DNA of 64,000 bases from the NCBI GenBank assembly GCA_029260795.1, contig JAJDCO010000024.1:1-64000 (forward strand), written 5' to 3'. Source of the DNA: Planctomycetota bacterium. Lineage in GTDB: Bacteria; Planctomycetota; OFTM77. Below the pieces are notes generated by a model, which saw only the letters and a program-made list of their open reading frames with translations, was not told where the DNA came from and did no database searches. Position numbers and translations under genes: made by a program. Position 1 is the stretch's first letter, and the number at the start of each line of letters is the position of its first letter. Below are positions 1 to 8,101 of the stretch, piece after piece.

Positions 1-523
1 CCGTGCTGTGTGTCAGGACATTCAGGAGCTGAGGTGGCGAAACATCGCCACCCTTGATCGCAAGGCTCGGGCGGCGTCGAGGTCCTGGGGTGCATGTCTT
101 TGGCGGCCCGAATGTGAGCCGAATCGGCACAGTGGTGCTGACTCCAGCACGGGATTCGACGGACGCTCGGCACACGGTCGCCGTTTTTCGATTCGATGAC
201 GCCGAGTTGACGCTCAATTCACACGCACGCGCCACACGAGGCGGCTCGGTTCACGGCGAGGCGTGCCTCTCGCGCTCGGCCCCGACCGATCTCGATCTCT
301 TCGAGACGTCGTCGCCGGTTCCCTCCTTCGCCAGCGAGCGAAGCCCTTCGGTCTTCGCTCGCTGGCTTCGGCGGGCAGGCCCTCCTGACTAGCTGATCGG
401 TGCGCCAAAAGTATGTGGACCAGAGCTGTCATGCGATCGGAGATCTGCCACGGGGAGGCGAGGTTTTCGGTAACCCAGCTCGACGACGGCGGTCTGTTCT
501 CTTCGAGAAGGGAGCAGTGCGCC
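1..523. other. No recognisable gene; two hairpins
   Basis: I see no gene here. Open frames exist on both strands but none looks like a known family and they overlap each other. Two clean inverted repeats are visible: a 7-bp stem at 33-52 (GGTGGCG/CGCCACC) and a 14-bp perfect stem at 330-366 with a 9-nt loop. Neither is followed by a T-run, so they are not typical intrinsic terminators. They may be repeat-element ends or the 3' border of a gene lying left of the window. Confidence 0.4.
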
Positions 524-775
524 ATGAGGCAGCGGTACTTTGTGTACATTCTTCGGAGCGTGAACGTGCCGAGCCAGCACTACACTGGGGTTTCGGGCGA
601 CCTGGCCACGCGAGTCGACCAACACAATGCCGGTCTAGCCCGTCACACATCGAAGTACCGCCCTTGGGCACTGCTTGTTGCCGTGCTCTTCAAGGACAAG
701 GAGCGGGCGGTCGCCTTTGAGAAGTATCTGAAGTCGGGTTCCGGGAGAGCCTTTGCAAAGAGGCACTTTCTGTAG
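524..775 (+). CDS. GIY-YIG domain protein (UPF0213/YhbQ-like)
   Basis: This is a small stand-alone GIY-YIG nuclease-fold protein of 83 residues. The family signature is visible near the N-terminus: FVYILRS is followed by YTGVSG, with the first Tyr in place and the second GIY-YIG element in the degenerate YTG form usual in this subfamily. A basic ALLVAV-FEKYLKSGSGRAF tail follows, which is typical of UPF0213-type proteins. I chose the ATG at 524 because GGGAG lies about 10 nt upstream and the domain begins immediately; an in-frame upstream start at 413 would add 37 unrelated residues. Such proteins are often found in accessory DNA. No partner gene is evident and the cellular role is unknown. 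Confidence 0.8.
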   Translation: MRQRYFVYILRSVNVPSQHYTGVSGDLATRVDQHNAGLARHTSKYRPWALLVAVLFKDKERAVAFEKYLKSGSGRAFAKRHFL

Positions 776-865
776 ATCGACTGGACGCGGCCGCCGGAGT
801 CCTGTCCGCCGAAGCCCCACGAGTATGCCTGAAGACGAAGTGCGGAATTGGGAGGGCGAAGGCGG

Positions 866-1300
866 AAGCTCGCACTCCTTTCGTCGGCGTCGCCACGCGT
901 GATAGCGAGAGGGCTACATCCGAAGGCACCGGAGCAGGCTCGCCAGAGAGGAAACGTCCCGTGCCCGGTCGACGGCCCGGACCAGCGTCTCCTTGTCGTG
1001 CTCCTCGAGTCGCCGTTTCCCGAGGTCGAGGCCAGACAGGCGCAGCAGCACCACCAGGAATCGAAGCAGCGCTCGCAGCCTCGACACTCGCCGGCGTAGC
1101 AGGACGACCTCCGCTTGGAGCTCGCGCGTTTCCTGGTCCACCACGTCGATCGAGACGACGGGGCGTTGCCTTCCAAGCCATGCGCGAGCTGTGGACCGTG
1201 GCACGCCGATGTCCCCGGCGGCCCGCAGGTCACCGGTCTGACGAACCAGGTCCCGAAGCCGATGATCGTAGCTTCGCCGCCGTGTTGTGAGATCGAGCAT
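866..1300 (-). pseudogene. IS3-like transposase N-terminal remnant
   Basis: The 128 residues from 1300 down to the stop at 914 begin with a basic helix-turn-helix-like region (RRSYDHRLRDLV, then STARAWL), followed by a Leu/Arg-rich coiled coil. This is the N-terminal half of IS3/integrase-type transposases. The reading frame stops at a TAG (914-916). Translating past it gives PSRYHAWRRR and then CEL, which as I recall continues this family. After about 866 the similarity ends and no DDE catalytic domain follows, so the element is dead. It carries both a nonsense codon and a 3' deletion. I did not find terminal inverted repeats. Confidence 0.6.
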
Positions 1301-1454
1301 GCCTCGATCGTGAGCTACTCGCTGGCTCGATCAAGTCGCGAGAACTTCACGAGTCGTTGTCGGCTCTCGGCGAGCGGCAATCGATGCCCTTCGTGGCCGT
1401 CAAGGGTGCCATTTCCTCAGGACTGAGAGGGCAGTGGCCAGATTCGCTCAAGAC

Positions 1455-1658
1455 TCAAATGAGGTCGGCGAGCTGGACAGTCGCAGGGCTCGTGATCTCG
1501 AGTCCGATGGGCCGACCGTCTTGCGCGTAGTTCACCAACGGGCCAGGTGCTGCCGGCTCTGTTCGTGCGCTTCGATCGTCGGCCTCCCGGGGCAGGTGGT
1601 AATAGGCGGCGAGCGCCTTGCCTTTCCGAAAGGTGATGTCGAGGTATCCGCTTCTCAT
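1455..1658 (-). CDS. DUF2283-like protein, truncated by an early stop
   Basis: This 67-residue protein resembles DUF2283 proteins: a beta-rich start (YLDITFRKGK, AAYYHLP), then LVNYAQDGRPIGLEI, the usual family core. The function is unknown; members often sit next to toxin-antitoxin genes, as here, 55 nt downstream of a RelE/ParE-type toxin on the same strand. ATG 1658 was chosen because the domain starts there; another in-frame start at 1703 adds 15 residues. The frame closes at TGA 1455-1457, but translation beyond it (VLSESGHCPLSPEEMAPL) looks like a natural C-terminal tail, with the next stop at 1347-1349. The annotated product is therefore probably shortened by about 20 to 35 residues. 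Confidence 0.6.
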   Translation of the reverse strand: MRSGYLDITFRKGKALAAYYHLPREADDRSARTEPAAPGPLVNYAQDGRPIGLEITSPATVQLADLI

Positions 1659-1713
1659 TCTGATGGCATCTGACCGGTACGCCGCGCGGCTCGACGCATG
1701 CACCGTGCAACGA

Positions 1714-2031
1714 CTACTTGAGCTGGGGACCGCTGCCCCGGGCCGAGTGCCAAACGGCTCGGATGATCACTTCAGAGCGTTCCGAATGGACCGTGTAGTA
1801 GAGATGGTATCGGCTGCGAGTGAGCGCGACTCGGCGGAGGTTGGGAACGGCAGTCGACGAGTAGTGGGCACCGGTCTGGGGCAGTCGTCGCAGTCGATCT
1901 ACGGAGTCGGAGAGCTCATCGACGAACAGCATCGACGAGGCAGCCCTCTCCTCTTGCCACCAGGCTTGGATCGTCTCGACATGCGCAGTCGCGGTCGCAG
2001 TGAAGACGACCTGCCAGTCGCGATCACTCAT
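1714..2031 (-). CDS. RelE/ParE family toxin
   Basis: This is the toxin of a type II toxin-antitoxin pair, 105 residues long. The visible plan is that of the RelE/ParE fold: VVFTATATAHVETIQAWW (first strand and helix), LRRLPQTGAHY, VRRVAL-like strand (LRRVALTRSRYHLYYTV), and a C-terminal strand VIIRAVWHSARG. The RYHLYY and VWHSAR segments are the hallmark of ParE-type toxins, which act on gyrase or on ribosome-bound mRNA; which target applies cannot be told from sequence. It overlaps the upstream antitoxin gene by 4 nt (ATGA), so the two are translationally coupled. The pair lies in the accessory left end of the window. Confidence 0.87.
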   Translation of the reverse strand: MSDRDWQVVFTATATAHVETIQAWWQEERAASSMLFVDELSDSVDRLRRLPQTGAHYSSTAVPNLRRVALTRSRYHLYYTVHSERSEVIIRAVWHSARGSGPQLK

Positions 2032-2258
2032 GCCTGGAGGCGAAGCCGCCTCAGGATGTCAGCGGCTGGAGCGAGGTGGCCTTTCTGGACATCGTCTTCC
2101 GAGCGGGACAGCGCCTCTTCGAGACGCTTCCGGTCATCATCACTCAGGTCGTCCCACCAGTCTGCCGGAACCAAGTCGACCTCGGTGCCTTCTGGAAGGT
2201 CGGTCGCCTCGTCCAAGACGAGACGGCCATTCTGTACTCGAGCTCTCAATCTTGTCAT
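2028..2258 (-). CDS. Antitoxin of the RelE/ParE pair
   Basis: This is a 76-residue acidic partner of the downstream toxin. The N-terminus (MTRLRARVQNGRLVLDE) has the short beta-strand pattern of small antitoxins/AbrB-like or DUF-type DNA-binding heads, with a basic start. The C-terminal half is strongly acidic and helical (DWWDDLSDDDRKRLEEAL), as expected of a toxin-wrapping tail. Identification rests mainly on position: it precedes the toxin and overlaps it at ATGA. I chose ATG 2258 because upstream codons in frame show no protein-like pattern. Autoregulation of the operon from the 2259-2340 region is likely by family precedent but no operator is proven. Confidence 0.75.
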   Translation of the reverse strand: MTRLRARVQNGRLVLDEATDLPEGTEVDLVPADWWDDLSDDDRKRLEEALSRSEDDVQKGHLAPAADILRRLRLQA

Positions 2259-2480
2259 GTCTTCGAGGTTAGCAAGGGTCCGTCGCTCTCGCACGTGCCA
2301 AACGTCTCGGCAGCACGAACGCCGAGGGCTTATGCTCGTTTTATGCTCGGCCTCGTACCGGGATGCAACACCCTGAGTCCGGCTTCGTCCGGGATGTGCC
2401 TTGGGGCCTCCGCGCAACGCTGCGGCCCTGGCCGGGATGCGACCCCGTGAGTCCGCCCAACGACACCCTCCGTCCGGGAG
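2259..2480. repeat. Intergenic direct repeats upstream of the TA operon
   Basis: The spacer contains a short AT-richer duplication (TTATGCTCG/TTTATGCTCGG near 2330-2349) that could be part of the toxin-antitoxin promoter or operator. It also contains an imperfect direct repeat: CGGGATGCAACACCCTGAGTCCG at about 2359-2382, and a variant starting CGGGATGCGACCCCGTGAG at about 2435, each followed by a CGTCCGGGA block. No gene is recognisable. Confidence 0.4.
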
Positions 2481-2534
2481 CCGACACCTCGATCACCTGT
2501 CGGTCGGCGGGTTCGATTCCCGCCGCCTCCCCCA
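2481..2534 (+). other. tRNA-like 3' end (possible attachment-site remnant)
   Basis: A perfect T-arm is present: GCGGG (2507-2511), loop TTCGATT, CCCGC (2519-2523). It is followed by a 7-nt acceptor-like strand CGCCTCC (2524-2530), one base and CCA (2532-2534). No matching 5' acceptor (GGAGGCG), D-arm or standard anticodon loop is found in the 100 nt upstream. This is therefore a partial tRNA 3' end, as is left beside integrated elements that use tRNA genes as attachment sites, or a tRNA-like artefact. It bounds the accessory zone holding the TA pair and the transposase remnant. Confidence 0.4.
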
Positions 2535-2797
2535 CATCCCTCCCTTCGAAACGTCTCACCCGCGAGGCGGGGGAGGAGATGCGGGTGCCCCCAGCCCGGC
2601 CCCGAAGTCGCCTCGGCGATGTGGCGCTCTTCGTGCATCACCGCGGCACCGGTGGGCGTGGGGTGCCCCCGAATTCTGAGCAATCTCCAGAATCCCTCAA
2701 CCTGCGGTCTGGCTCGATCCGATGGAAAGCACGAGACGCCCGAGCGTCGTTGGCTGTGCTCCGGGCGGAACGGATCGAGCTGCCAGAGGACGGGACG

Positions 2798-3967
2798 ATG
2801 TCATCACGCCGTCGACGGATGGTGTTTCGACTCACGGCGATCGCGGTTGGAGTGCTACTGCCGCCCCTCGTCTTGGAAGTCGTGCTCAGATTCACTCCCA
2901 CGATCTCGAGTCTCGAGCGACGTGCCGTCGACCGCGACAATTCGACCGCACGCGACCAGCCCGACCGCGAGTTCACCTGGCCGACGGGGTGGTTCTTTTA
3001 CCTCGTGAATCGGGGCCGAATCAATGGCGCCGGCTTCGTCAACGCTCAGGAATACGTGGCAGAAACTCCGGAGCCGCTGCTCGCCATCGTCGGCGACAGC
3101 TACGTCGAGGCCCTCATGGTGCCCTACGAGGCGACGATCCAGGGCCGCCTCGCCCGAGAGCTCTCGGCTCGGGGGCGTGTCTACAGCTTCGCCATGTCGG
3201 GTGCACCCCTGAGCCAGTAATTGGGCTTTGCCGACTATGCCCGACAGAATCACCATCCAGAAGCCATGGTCTTCGTCCTCATCGCCAACGACTTCGACGA
3301 GAGCTTGATGAGCCGGGGAAGCCTACCGGGGTATCACTACTTCGATGATGGCACCGACCAACCGAGGCCATTGAAGCGAGTCGACTACGAATCGAGCTGG
3401 TTGCGAAGCCTCGCTCGGCACTCGGCACTGGCTCGTCACTTGCGACTCAACGGAACGAGAACTTGGGCCTCTTGGGCGGCCCGGCTCTCGAAGGAACAAC
3501 CTCGGTTCGTCGGCAACACCTCATCGAGCGTCGAGTCCGAGCGTCTGGCCAAGTCTCAGGTCGTCGTCGACCGGTTCCTCGAGGAGCTCCCGAGGCGCAC
3601 TGGATTGAGCCTGGTTCGCATCGCTCTCGTACTGGATGGATTTCGACCGAATGTCTACGACGAGTATCTCATGCGCGCGGTCCAAGGCACCTACTGGGAC
3701 CGGATGCGGCGCTACGTCATCGAACGAGCGGCCGACGCCGGGATCGAGGTCTTGGACTTGCAGCCTCGCTTCGTGGAAGCCTTCGAGCGGGACGGCGATC
3801 GGTTCGACTATCACCCGTTGGATGGCCGCTGGGATGCGCACGGCCATGAGATTGCCGCCCAGGCCGTTCGCGACAGCGAGCTGCTCCGGCGAACCTTCGC
3901 CGAGGCGTCGTCCCACGTCTCACCCGATGCGCTCCGGACTGCTCCCGGTGATCCGCCCCAGCGCTGA
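2798..3967 (+). pseudogene. SGNH/GDSL-type hydrolase interrupted by TAA
   Basis: One reading frame runs from ATG 2798 to the stop at 3967 with a single in-frame TAA at 3218-3220. The first part has an N-terminal membrane anchor (about residues 7-28), then LLAIVGDSYVEALMV, the GDS block with the catalytic Ser. The part after the stop continues without any shift through VFVLIANDFDES, a block III-like segment. It ends with HPLDGRWDAHGHEIAA, the D-x-H catalytic pair of the SGNH fold. The codon before LGFADYA would be a single-base change from Tyr (TAC). The protein would be 389 residues. Comparable SGNH proteins act on acyl or acetyl esters of polysaccharides at the envelope. The break is either a true nonsense mutation or a base error. 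Confidence 0.75.
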
Positions 3968-4169
3968 TTCGACGCCGTCTTCGCGGGCCGATTGCAGATC
4001 TCCGGTGCCTTGGCGCAACGGTCGCGCGTCACGCCGCGAGACCGACCGAAAGGGAATCGCGCGCATTCGACGGATCCCGTCCGCTCGGTCCTCGAGATTC
4101 CTTGATTCGACCGCCCCGGTTAGACTGACAGGCGGGAGACCGACCGAGAGACTTGGAGAATCGCCCGAC

Positions 4170-4412
4170 ATGGACTGGGACAGAATCCTACGAGCGGACG
4201 TGCTCGCCATCATCATGGGCTGCACTGTCGCCATCGTTGCCATCGTCGCCCACTACTGGCACCAGAATGCGAAATCGCAGTCGGAGAGCGAGCTGAAGCG
4301 CAGCATGATCGAGCGTGGCATGACGGTGGACGAGATCGAGCGCGTGATCGCGGCGAGCTCGGGCACCGATGCGAGCAGGCATCGCCTGTCCGAGGGCGAT
4401 TCCAGAGCGTGA
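4170..4412 (+). CDS. Small single-pass membrane protein
   Basis: This is an 80-residue protein with one transmembrane helix at about residues 11-29 (VLAIIMGCTVAIVAIVA). A charged cytoplasmic tail follows, with LKRSMIERGMTVDEIERVI as a short amphipathic helix, a pattern recurrent in small bacterial membrane proteins. A GGAG about 12 nt upstream of ATG 4170 supports the start. It stands alone, 47 nt upstream of the next same-strand gene. I do not recognise a defined family. Confidence 0.6.
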   Translation: MDWDRILRADVLAIIMGCTVAIVAIVAHYWHQNAKSQSESELKRSMIERGMTVDEIERVIAASSGTDASRHRLSEGDSRA

Positions 4413-4458
4413 GCTCGGTCGGCAACTGACCCGACGTCTGCCTTGAAGGAGGATGCTC

Positions 4459-5547
4459 ATGGGTACGATCGATCTCATTCGCCGGCTCTCAGCTCTCCGG
4501 ACCGTCGTGCTCGCGGCAGCATTCCTGCTGGGCGGCACCGCTTTCGGACAAGAGCGCAGCGACGAAGAGTACGACACGCTGATTCACCAGCTCGAGCTGG
4601 GGATGGCTGCGCTCGAAGAGCTGGATCGCGGCGACGCGCTCGAGCTCCTGCAGCGCGTCACGAATCAGGTCCGAGAAGAGCGCGCTCGCGCGCTTCGAGA
4701 TGGGCGAGGCGAAGGCGAGGAGAATGACGAGATCCGCGAGGTCCGTCGACGCCTCGGCGTGATGCGGCACGCTGTCGAGGCCTTCATGGAGGCGGGCCGG
4801 GAGAAGCAGGCCGATCTCGTCGAGCGCGCCATGCATGCTCGCGAGCTCGCAATCGCCGGTCGGCGGGACGCCGAGGCGCAAGAGATTCGCGAAGCCGCGC
4901 CGAATCGAGGACAGCTCGCCGAGCTGCTCGCCGTGGCGTCTCGCCTGCACGCCGAGTGGGGCCACCCGGATCGCGCCGACATGCTCGAGAGCCTGTCCAA
5001 GATCTACGCCGAGCAGTGGAAGCGCCGCCAACGTGCCGTTGCCGAAGGCCGTGTCACCGAAGAGCGCGCGCATCGCGGCCTCGAAGACCGTGCGGCGAGA
5101 CTCGAGGTCATTCGGCTCGCCATCGCGGCCTACCGCGAGGCAGATCGGCCGGAAGTGGCCGAGATCGTCACGCAGTTCTTGCACATCGGAGAGCTCCAGC
5201 TCGAAGGAGGGAACGAGCAAGCGATCTCCGAGGCAGCGGCGAAAGCCAGCGAGATGGCGAACGCACAGTTCGGCACGCACTTCTCGATGGGCCTCGTCAT
5301 CGAGCTCATGCAAGAAGCAGCCGGCTTGTATCGCGAATGGAACGTCTCCGAGCGAGCGGCCTCGTGCAACGCCCTCGCCGAGTTCTACGCCCAGCGCGAG
5401 CGGGACCGAAGCGCCGGAGGCGAGGCCGGAGAAGGGCGAGAGCGAGTGCGGGCAGAGCGTGAGATCGAGCAGAAAATGGAGGAGCTCGCGAGGGAGATCG
5501 AAGAGCTGCAAGACAGGCTACGACGACTCCGGGACCGCAAGGACTGA
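4459..5547 (+). CDS. Secreted alpha-helical, Glu/Arg-rich protein
   Basis: This is a 362-residue protein with a signal peptide (VVLAAAFLLGGTAFGQ, cleavage near residue 30). The rest is almost entirely charged helix: blocks of roughly 40-60 residues rich in Glu, Arg and Ala (for example EELDRGDALELLQRV, RRLGVMRHAVEAF, REWNVSERAASC), closing with a predicted coiled coil (REIEQKMEELAREIEELQDRL). The repeats suggest a TPR-like or helical-hairpin scaffold. Two in-frame ATGs exist; 4459 is preferred because the AAGGAGG at 4446-4452 abuts the one at 4453 but is 6 nt from 4459. The function is not recognisable; an extracytoplasmic structural or binding role is a guess. Confidence 0.75.
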   Translation: MGTIDLIRRLSALRTVVLAAAFLLGGTAFGQERSDEEYDTLIHQLELGMAALEELDRGDALELLQRVTNQVREERARALRDGRGEGEENDEIREVRRRLGVMRHAVEAFMEAGREKQADLVERAMHARELAIAGRRDAEAQEIREAAPNRGQLAELLAVASRLHAEWGHPDRADMLESLSKIYAEQWKRRQRAVAEGRVTEERAHRGLEDRAARLEVIRLAIAAYREADRPEVAEIVTQFLHIGELQLEGGNEQAISEAAAKASEMANAQFGTHFSMGLVIELMQEAAGLYREWNVSERAASCNALAEFYAQRERDRSAGGEAGEGRERVRAEREIEQKMEELAREIEELQDRLRRLRDRKD

Positions 5548-5625
5548 AAGGAGTTGACGCAGGGACGGGAGCACTCTCTCAGCACGGAGGTGGACTTCGC
5601 GAACTGAGAACTCGGCTCCGTGCAG

Positions 5626-5721
5626 GGCCGCTCTCTCATCGATGTTCTTTGCAGGTCTCTCTGCCCGCCGACGTCCGCCGGGACTTGACACGCGACGTGA
5701 CGGCCTCCGTTCGCGTCTCTG
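5626..5721 (-). repeat. Bipartite dispersed repeat, copy 1
   Basis: This copy of the roughly 100-bp intergenic unit seen through the window lies on the minus strand. It runs from a GAGACGCGAACGGAGGCC end (5702-5721, reversed) to a GAGAGAGCGG end (near 5626-5640). It sits between the convergent ends of two genes. Confidence 0.7.
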
Positions 5722-5789
5722 AGTCATGGCTCGCCCGCTTGGACGTTCGAGGTCGTCGCGGCCCTCGCCAAGGCGGGCCGCGGCGGTGC

Positions 5790-6842
5790 TTACTCGGGCT
5801 CCATAGGAATGCGCGGGGACACGCCCGGCACCTCGATGCCTCCCCGTGGACGCCCTTCGATCAGGGGACCGTACCGTTCGGCGAACACGGGCGGCAGTGG
5901 TCGGGGATCGTGGGCCGAGAGCCAGAGTCGGAGCAGGTGGCGTTTCTGATTCGGTGTCGGCCCATCCTGATAGGCTTCCCTCGCGTGAAGGATCAGGTGA
6001 TTGTGGACGAGCTGGATGTCGCCCGGCTCGAACTCGAGCTCGAGGCAAAGCTCGGGACTCTCGGCCAGGCGTTCCACGGCATCGAGCGCTTCGACCTGCT
6101 CCGTGCTGAGTCGAGGGACGTCGGGGAATCGGCGCTGCGCGGACTCGATGAAGTCGCGCGCGAAGTAGACCGACGTGTGCCCTCGCCAAGCGTGCACGAT
6201 CGGGATCTCGTAGTGCGGGCCCTTGCCTTCCGGCACCTCGTTCTTGCGGTCGTAGACGAACGGACGGCGGAGCACGTCGAGGAGGTCGGGTCGCGTGGCG
6301 GCGAGCTCTTCGGCGATGGCCAAGGAAGAGCACAGGCGAGACGCGCCGCCGCGCTTCGACGGTCGAAGGCAGAGCAAGCCGACGAGGTCGCACGAGTCGA
6401 CGTGGAATCGCTGGCGTGCCGCAGTCCGATAGATGCGGGTCGCGGCGTCGGACGGGTCATCGCCCAGATCGATGACGTGGCCGAGCAGGTGTCCGCGCGC
6501 GTTCTGCGGGCGGGGGGTGCCCAGGTACGACCCAAGTCCGAAGAAGGCCCGCACGGTCTCTTCTCGTGAGCATCGACCGAGGTCGAGCCCGCGCAGCACC
6601 GCGAAGCCGCGCCCGTGCACGACATCCTGGCGCACGCGCTCGAGCTCGCGGCCGAGGCTCGGCAGCCGAAACGTCCCCGACGTGATGCTCTCGATCGACT
6701 CGCCTCGCTCGGCACTGCGCGCGACCGCGGCAGCGATCTCCTCTCGGTATGCTGACGAGAGTGGAACGAGCCAACGCTCGTCGGCGCGCATCGCCGCTGC
6801 TCGCCACGCATTCGGTTCTCGAGACGACTGGGCTCGACTCAT
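5790..6842 (-). CDS. TauD/TfdA-like Fe(II)/2-oxoglutarate dioxygenase
   Basis: This is a 350-residue cytoplasmic oxygenase of the TauD/TfdA (clavaminate synthase-like) superfamily. The facial triad is visible: FHVDS supplies His147 and Asp149, and NHLILHAREAY supplies the distal His286. The 2-oxoglutarate-binding Arg lies in RHLLRLWL, around residue 301-305. Reactions of this family couple decarboxylation of 2-oxoglutarate to hydroxylation of a small molecule; the substrate here is unknown. The length and the ARGHLLGHVIDLG segment resemble the family branch whose members are annotated only as TauD/TfdA dioxygenase. A GAAAGGA lies upstream of ATG 6842. No biosynthetic neighbours suggest a pathway. 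Confidence 0.85.
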   Translation of the reverse strand: MSRAQSSREPNAWRAAAMRADERWLVPLSSAYREEIAAAVARSAERGESIESITSGTFRLPSLGRELERVRQDVVHGRGFAVLRGLDLGRCSREETVRAFFGLGSYLGTPRPQNARGHLLGHVIDLGDDPSDAATRIYRTAARQRFHVDSCDLVGLLCLRPSKRGGASRLCSSLAIAEELAATRPDLLDVLRRPFVYDRKNEVPEGKGPHYEIPIVHAWRGHTSVYFARDFIESAQRRFPDVPRLSTEQVEALDAVERLAESPELCLELEFEPGDIQLVHNHLILHAREAYQDGPTPNQKRHLLRLWLSAHDPRPLPPVFAERYGPLIEGRPRGGIEVPGVSPRIPMEPE

Positions 6843-7011
6843 CGTGTCCTTTCACTTCCTGACCGACCCCCGGCGAGCCGGGCGAGCGTATTCGACAGCG
6901 GGGGCGATTCGGCATAGCCTGGGGCACCCGGACCCGGGGCCTTGCCATCGAAGCGCCCGTCCCGAGCTCGCGTCGACCGATCGCTGCCCGACCGCTCATC
7001 ACGGAGACATC

Positions 7012-7995
7012 ATGATTCTATGCCACGCCGGACTCACGATCCTCTCGCTCGTCTTCCCGAGTGCCACGCTGGCAGACGACTTCTCCCATCGGCTCGTCTT
7101 GGTCAGTGAGGCCTACGACAAGAACCTCGTCGCCATCCGCAACGAGTCCGGCGAGATCTTGTGGAAGCAGAGGACTCGCGGTGCCGGGCACCATGATGTG
7201 CATCTGCTGGACAATGGCAACGTCCTCCTCCAGGACGGCTGGAGTCGTCTCGTCGAGATGACGCTCGAGAAGAAGATCGTGTGGAGCTACGACGCCAGCA
7301 CGATGAACGGGAACCAGGGCAAGGGTGTCGAGATCCACGCCTTCCTGCGCCTGGACGACGGCCTGACGATGATCGCCGAGAGCGGACCGGCGCGGCTGAT
7401 CGAGGTCGACCGGAATGGCGACATCGAGCGCACCATCCCCTTGACGGTCGATCACCCCGACGTCCATCGCGACACTCGCCTGGTTCGACGCCGGGCCAAC
7501 GGAAACTACTTGGTCTGCCATGAAGGCGACGGGAAGGTGCGGGAGTACGACAGCCAGGGCGAGGTGGTTTGGCAACACGTCGTGGGCAGCCCGGTCTACG
7601 GCGCCATCGAGCTGAAGAACGGCCACGTTCTCATCGCTTCCGGCGGTGGCAACTCGGTCCTTGAGGTCGACCGGGACGGCAAGACGATCTGGGAGATTCG
7701 GGGTGAGGTCCCGGGCACCGACATCGAGCTGAAGTGGACCACCACGCTGCGCGAGCGGGAGAACGGCAACTTCATCATCGGAAACTGCCACGCCGGCGAG
7801 AGCAATCCGCAGATGCTCGAGATCACTCGCGACAAGAAGGTCGTTTGGCAGCTTCGAGACTTCACCCACTTCGGCAACGGCCTCGCCGCGGCGGAGGTCC
7901 TCACGGAGAAACAGAGCGAGCAGGTCCGCGCCCGACTGGCGTCGATCCCACTCGCGGTGCGGGTCAACGACCGCGTCCTCCAGCCGAAGAAGTAG
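7012..7995 (+). CDS. Secreted PQQ/arylsulfotransferase-like beta-propeller protein
   Basis: This is a 327-residue protein with a short signal peptide (LTILSLVFPSATLA). Repeated propeller blades follow, each with a D-x-G-turn and a W-x or I-W strand: GEILWKQ, KKIVWSYD, GEVVWQHV, GKTIWEIRG, KKVVWQLRD. Between them are NGNxLL and NGHVLIA strands. This is the PQQ-like or ArsS-type six-to-seven-blade repeat found in many exported proteins, with no catalytic residues visible. ATG 7012 was chosen for the GGAG upstream and the signal sequence immediately after it. The gene stands alone, 107 nt before the next gene. Substrate or partner is unknown. Confidence 0.75.
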   Translation: MILCHAGLTILSLVFPSATLADDFSHRLVLVSEAYDKNLVAIRNESGEILWKQRTRGAGHHDVHLLDNGNVLLQDGWSRLVEMTLEKKIVWSYDASTMNGNQGKGVEIHAFLRLDDGLTMIAESGPARLIEVDRNGDIERTIPLTVDHPDVHRDTRLVRRRANGNYLVCHEGDGKVREYDSQGEVVWQHVVGSPVYGAIELKNGHVLIASGGGNSVLEVDRDGKTIWEIRGEVPGTDIELKWTTTLRERENGNFIIGNCHAGESNPQMLEITRDKKVVWQLRDFTHFGNGLAAAEVLTEKQSEQVRARLASIPLAVRVNDRVLQPKK

Positions 7996-8101
7996 GACTC
8001 CGAACGCGCTTGGAAGCCGGTGCCAGCCCGCCGCGCGCTTCCCAGGAGCTCCGATCGCCGGGAGTTGGCTCTGGGACCCGAGTTGGGTAGGATAGGCGCC
8101 C

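Noticed and set aside
54..392. 112-residue open frame at the left edge
   Set aside because: It has no recognisable domain, start signal or codon-phase texture, overlaps other frames and spans a 14-bp hairpin.
643..1233. 196-residue minus-strand frame over the transposase and GIY-YIG region
   Set aside because: It is an antisense reading of real genes; the transposase remnant in another frame explains the sequence.
2341..2559. Short protein with GEAAGIEPADRQ
   Set aside because: This is the well-known spurious translation of a tRNA 3' end read on the opposite strand, not a gene.
866..3967. Alternative genetic code (stop reassignment)
   Set aside because: TAG, TGA and TAA are each interrupted once and the same codons end intact genes normally throughout the window.
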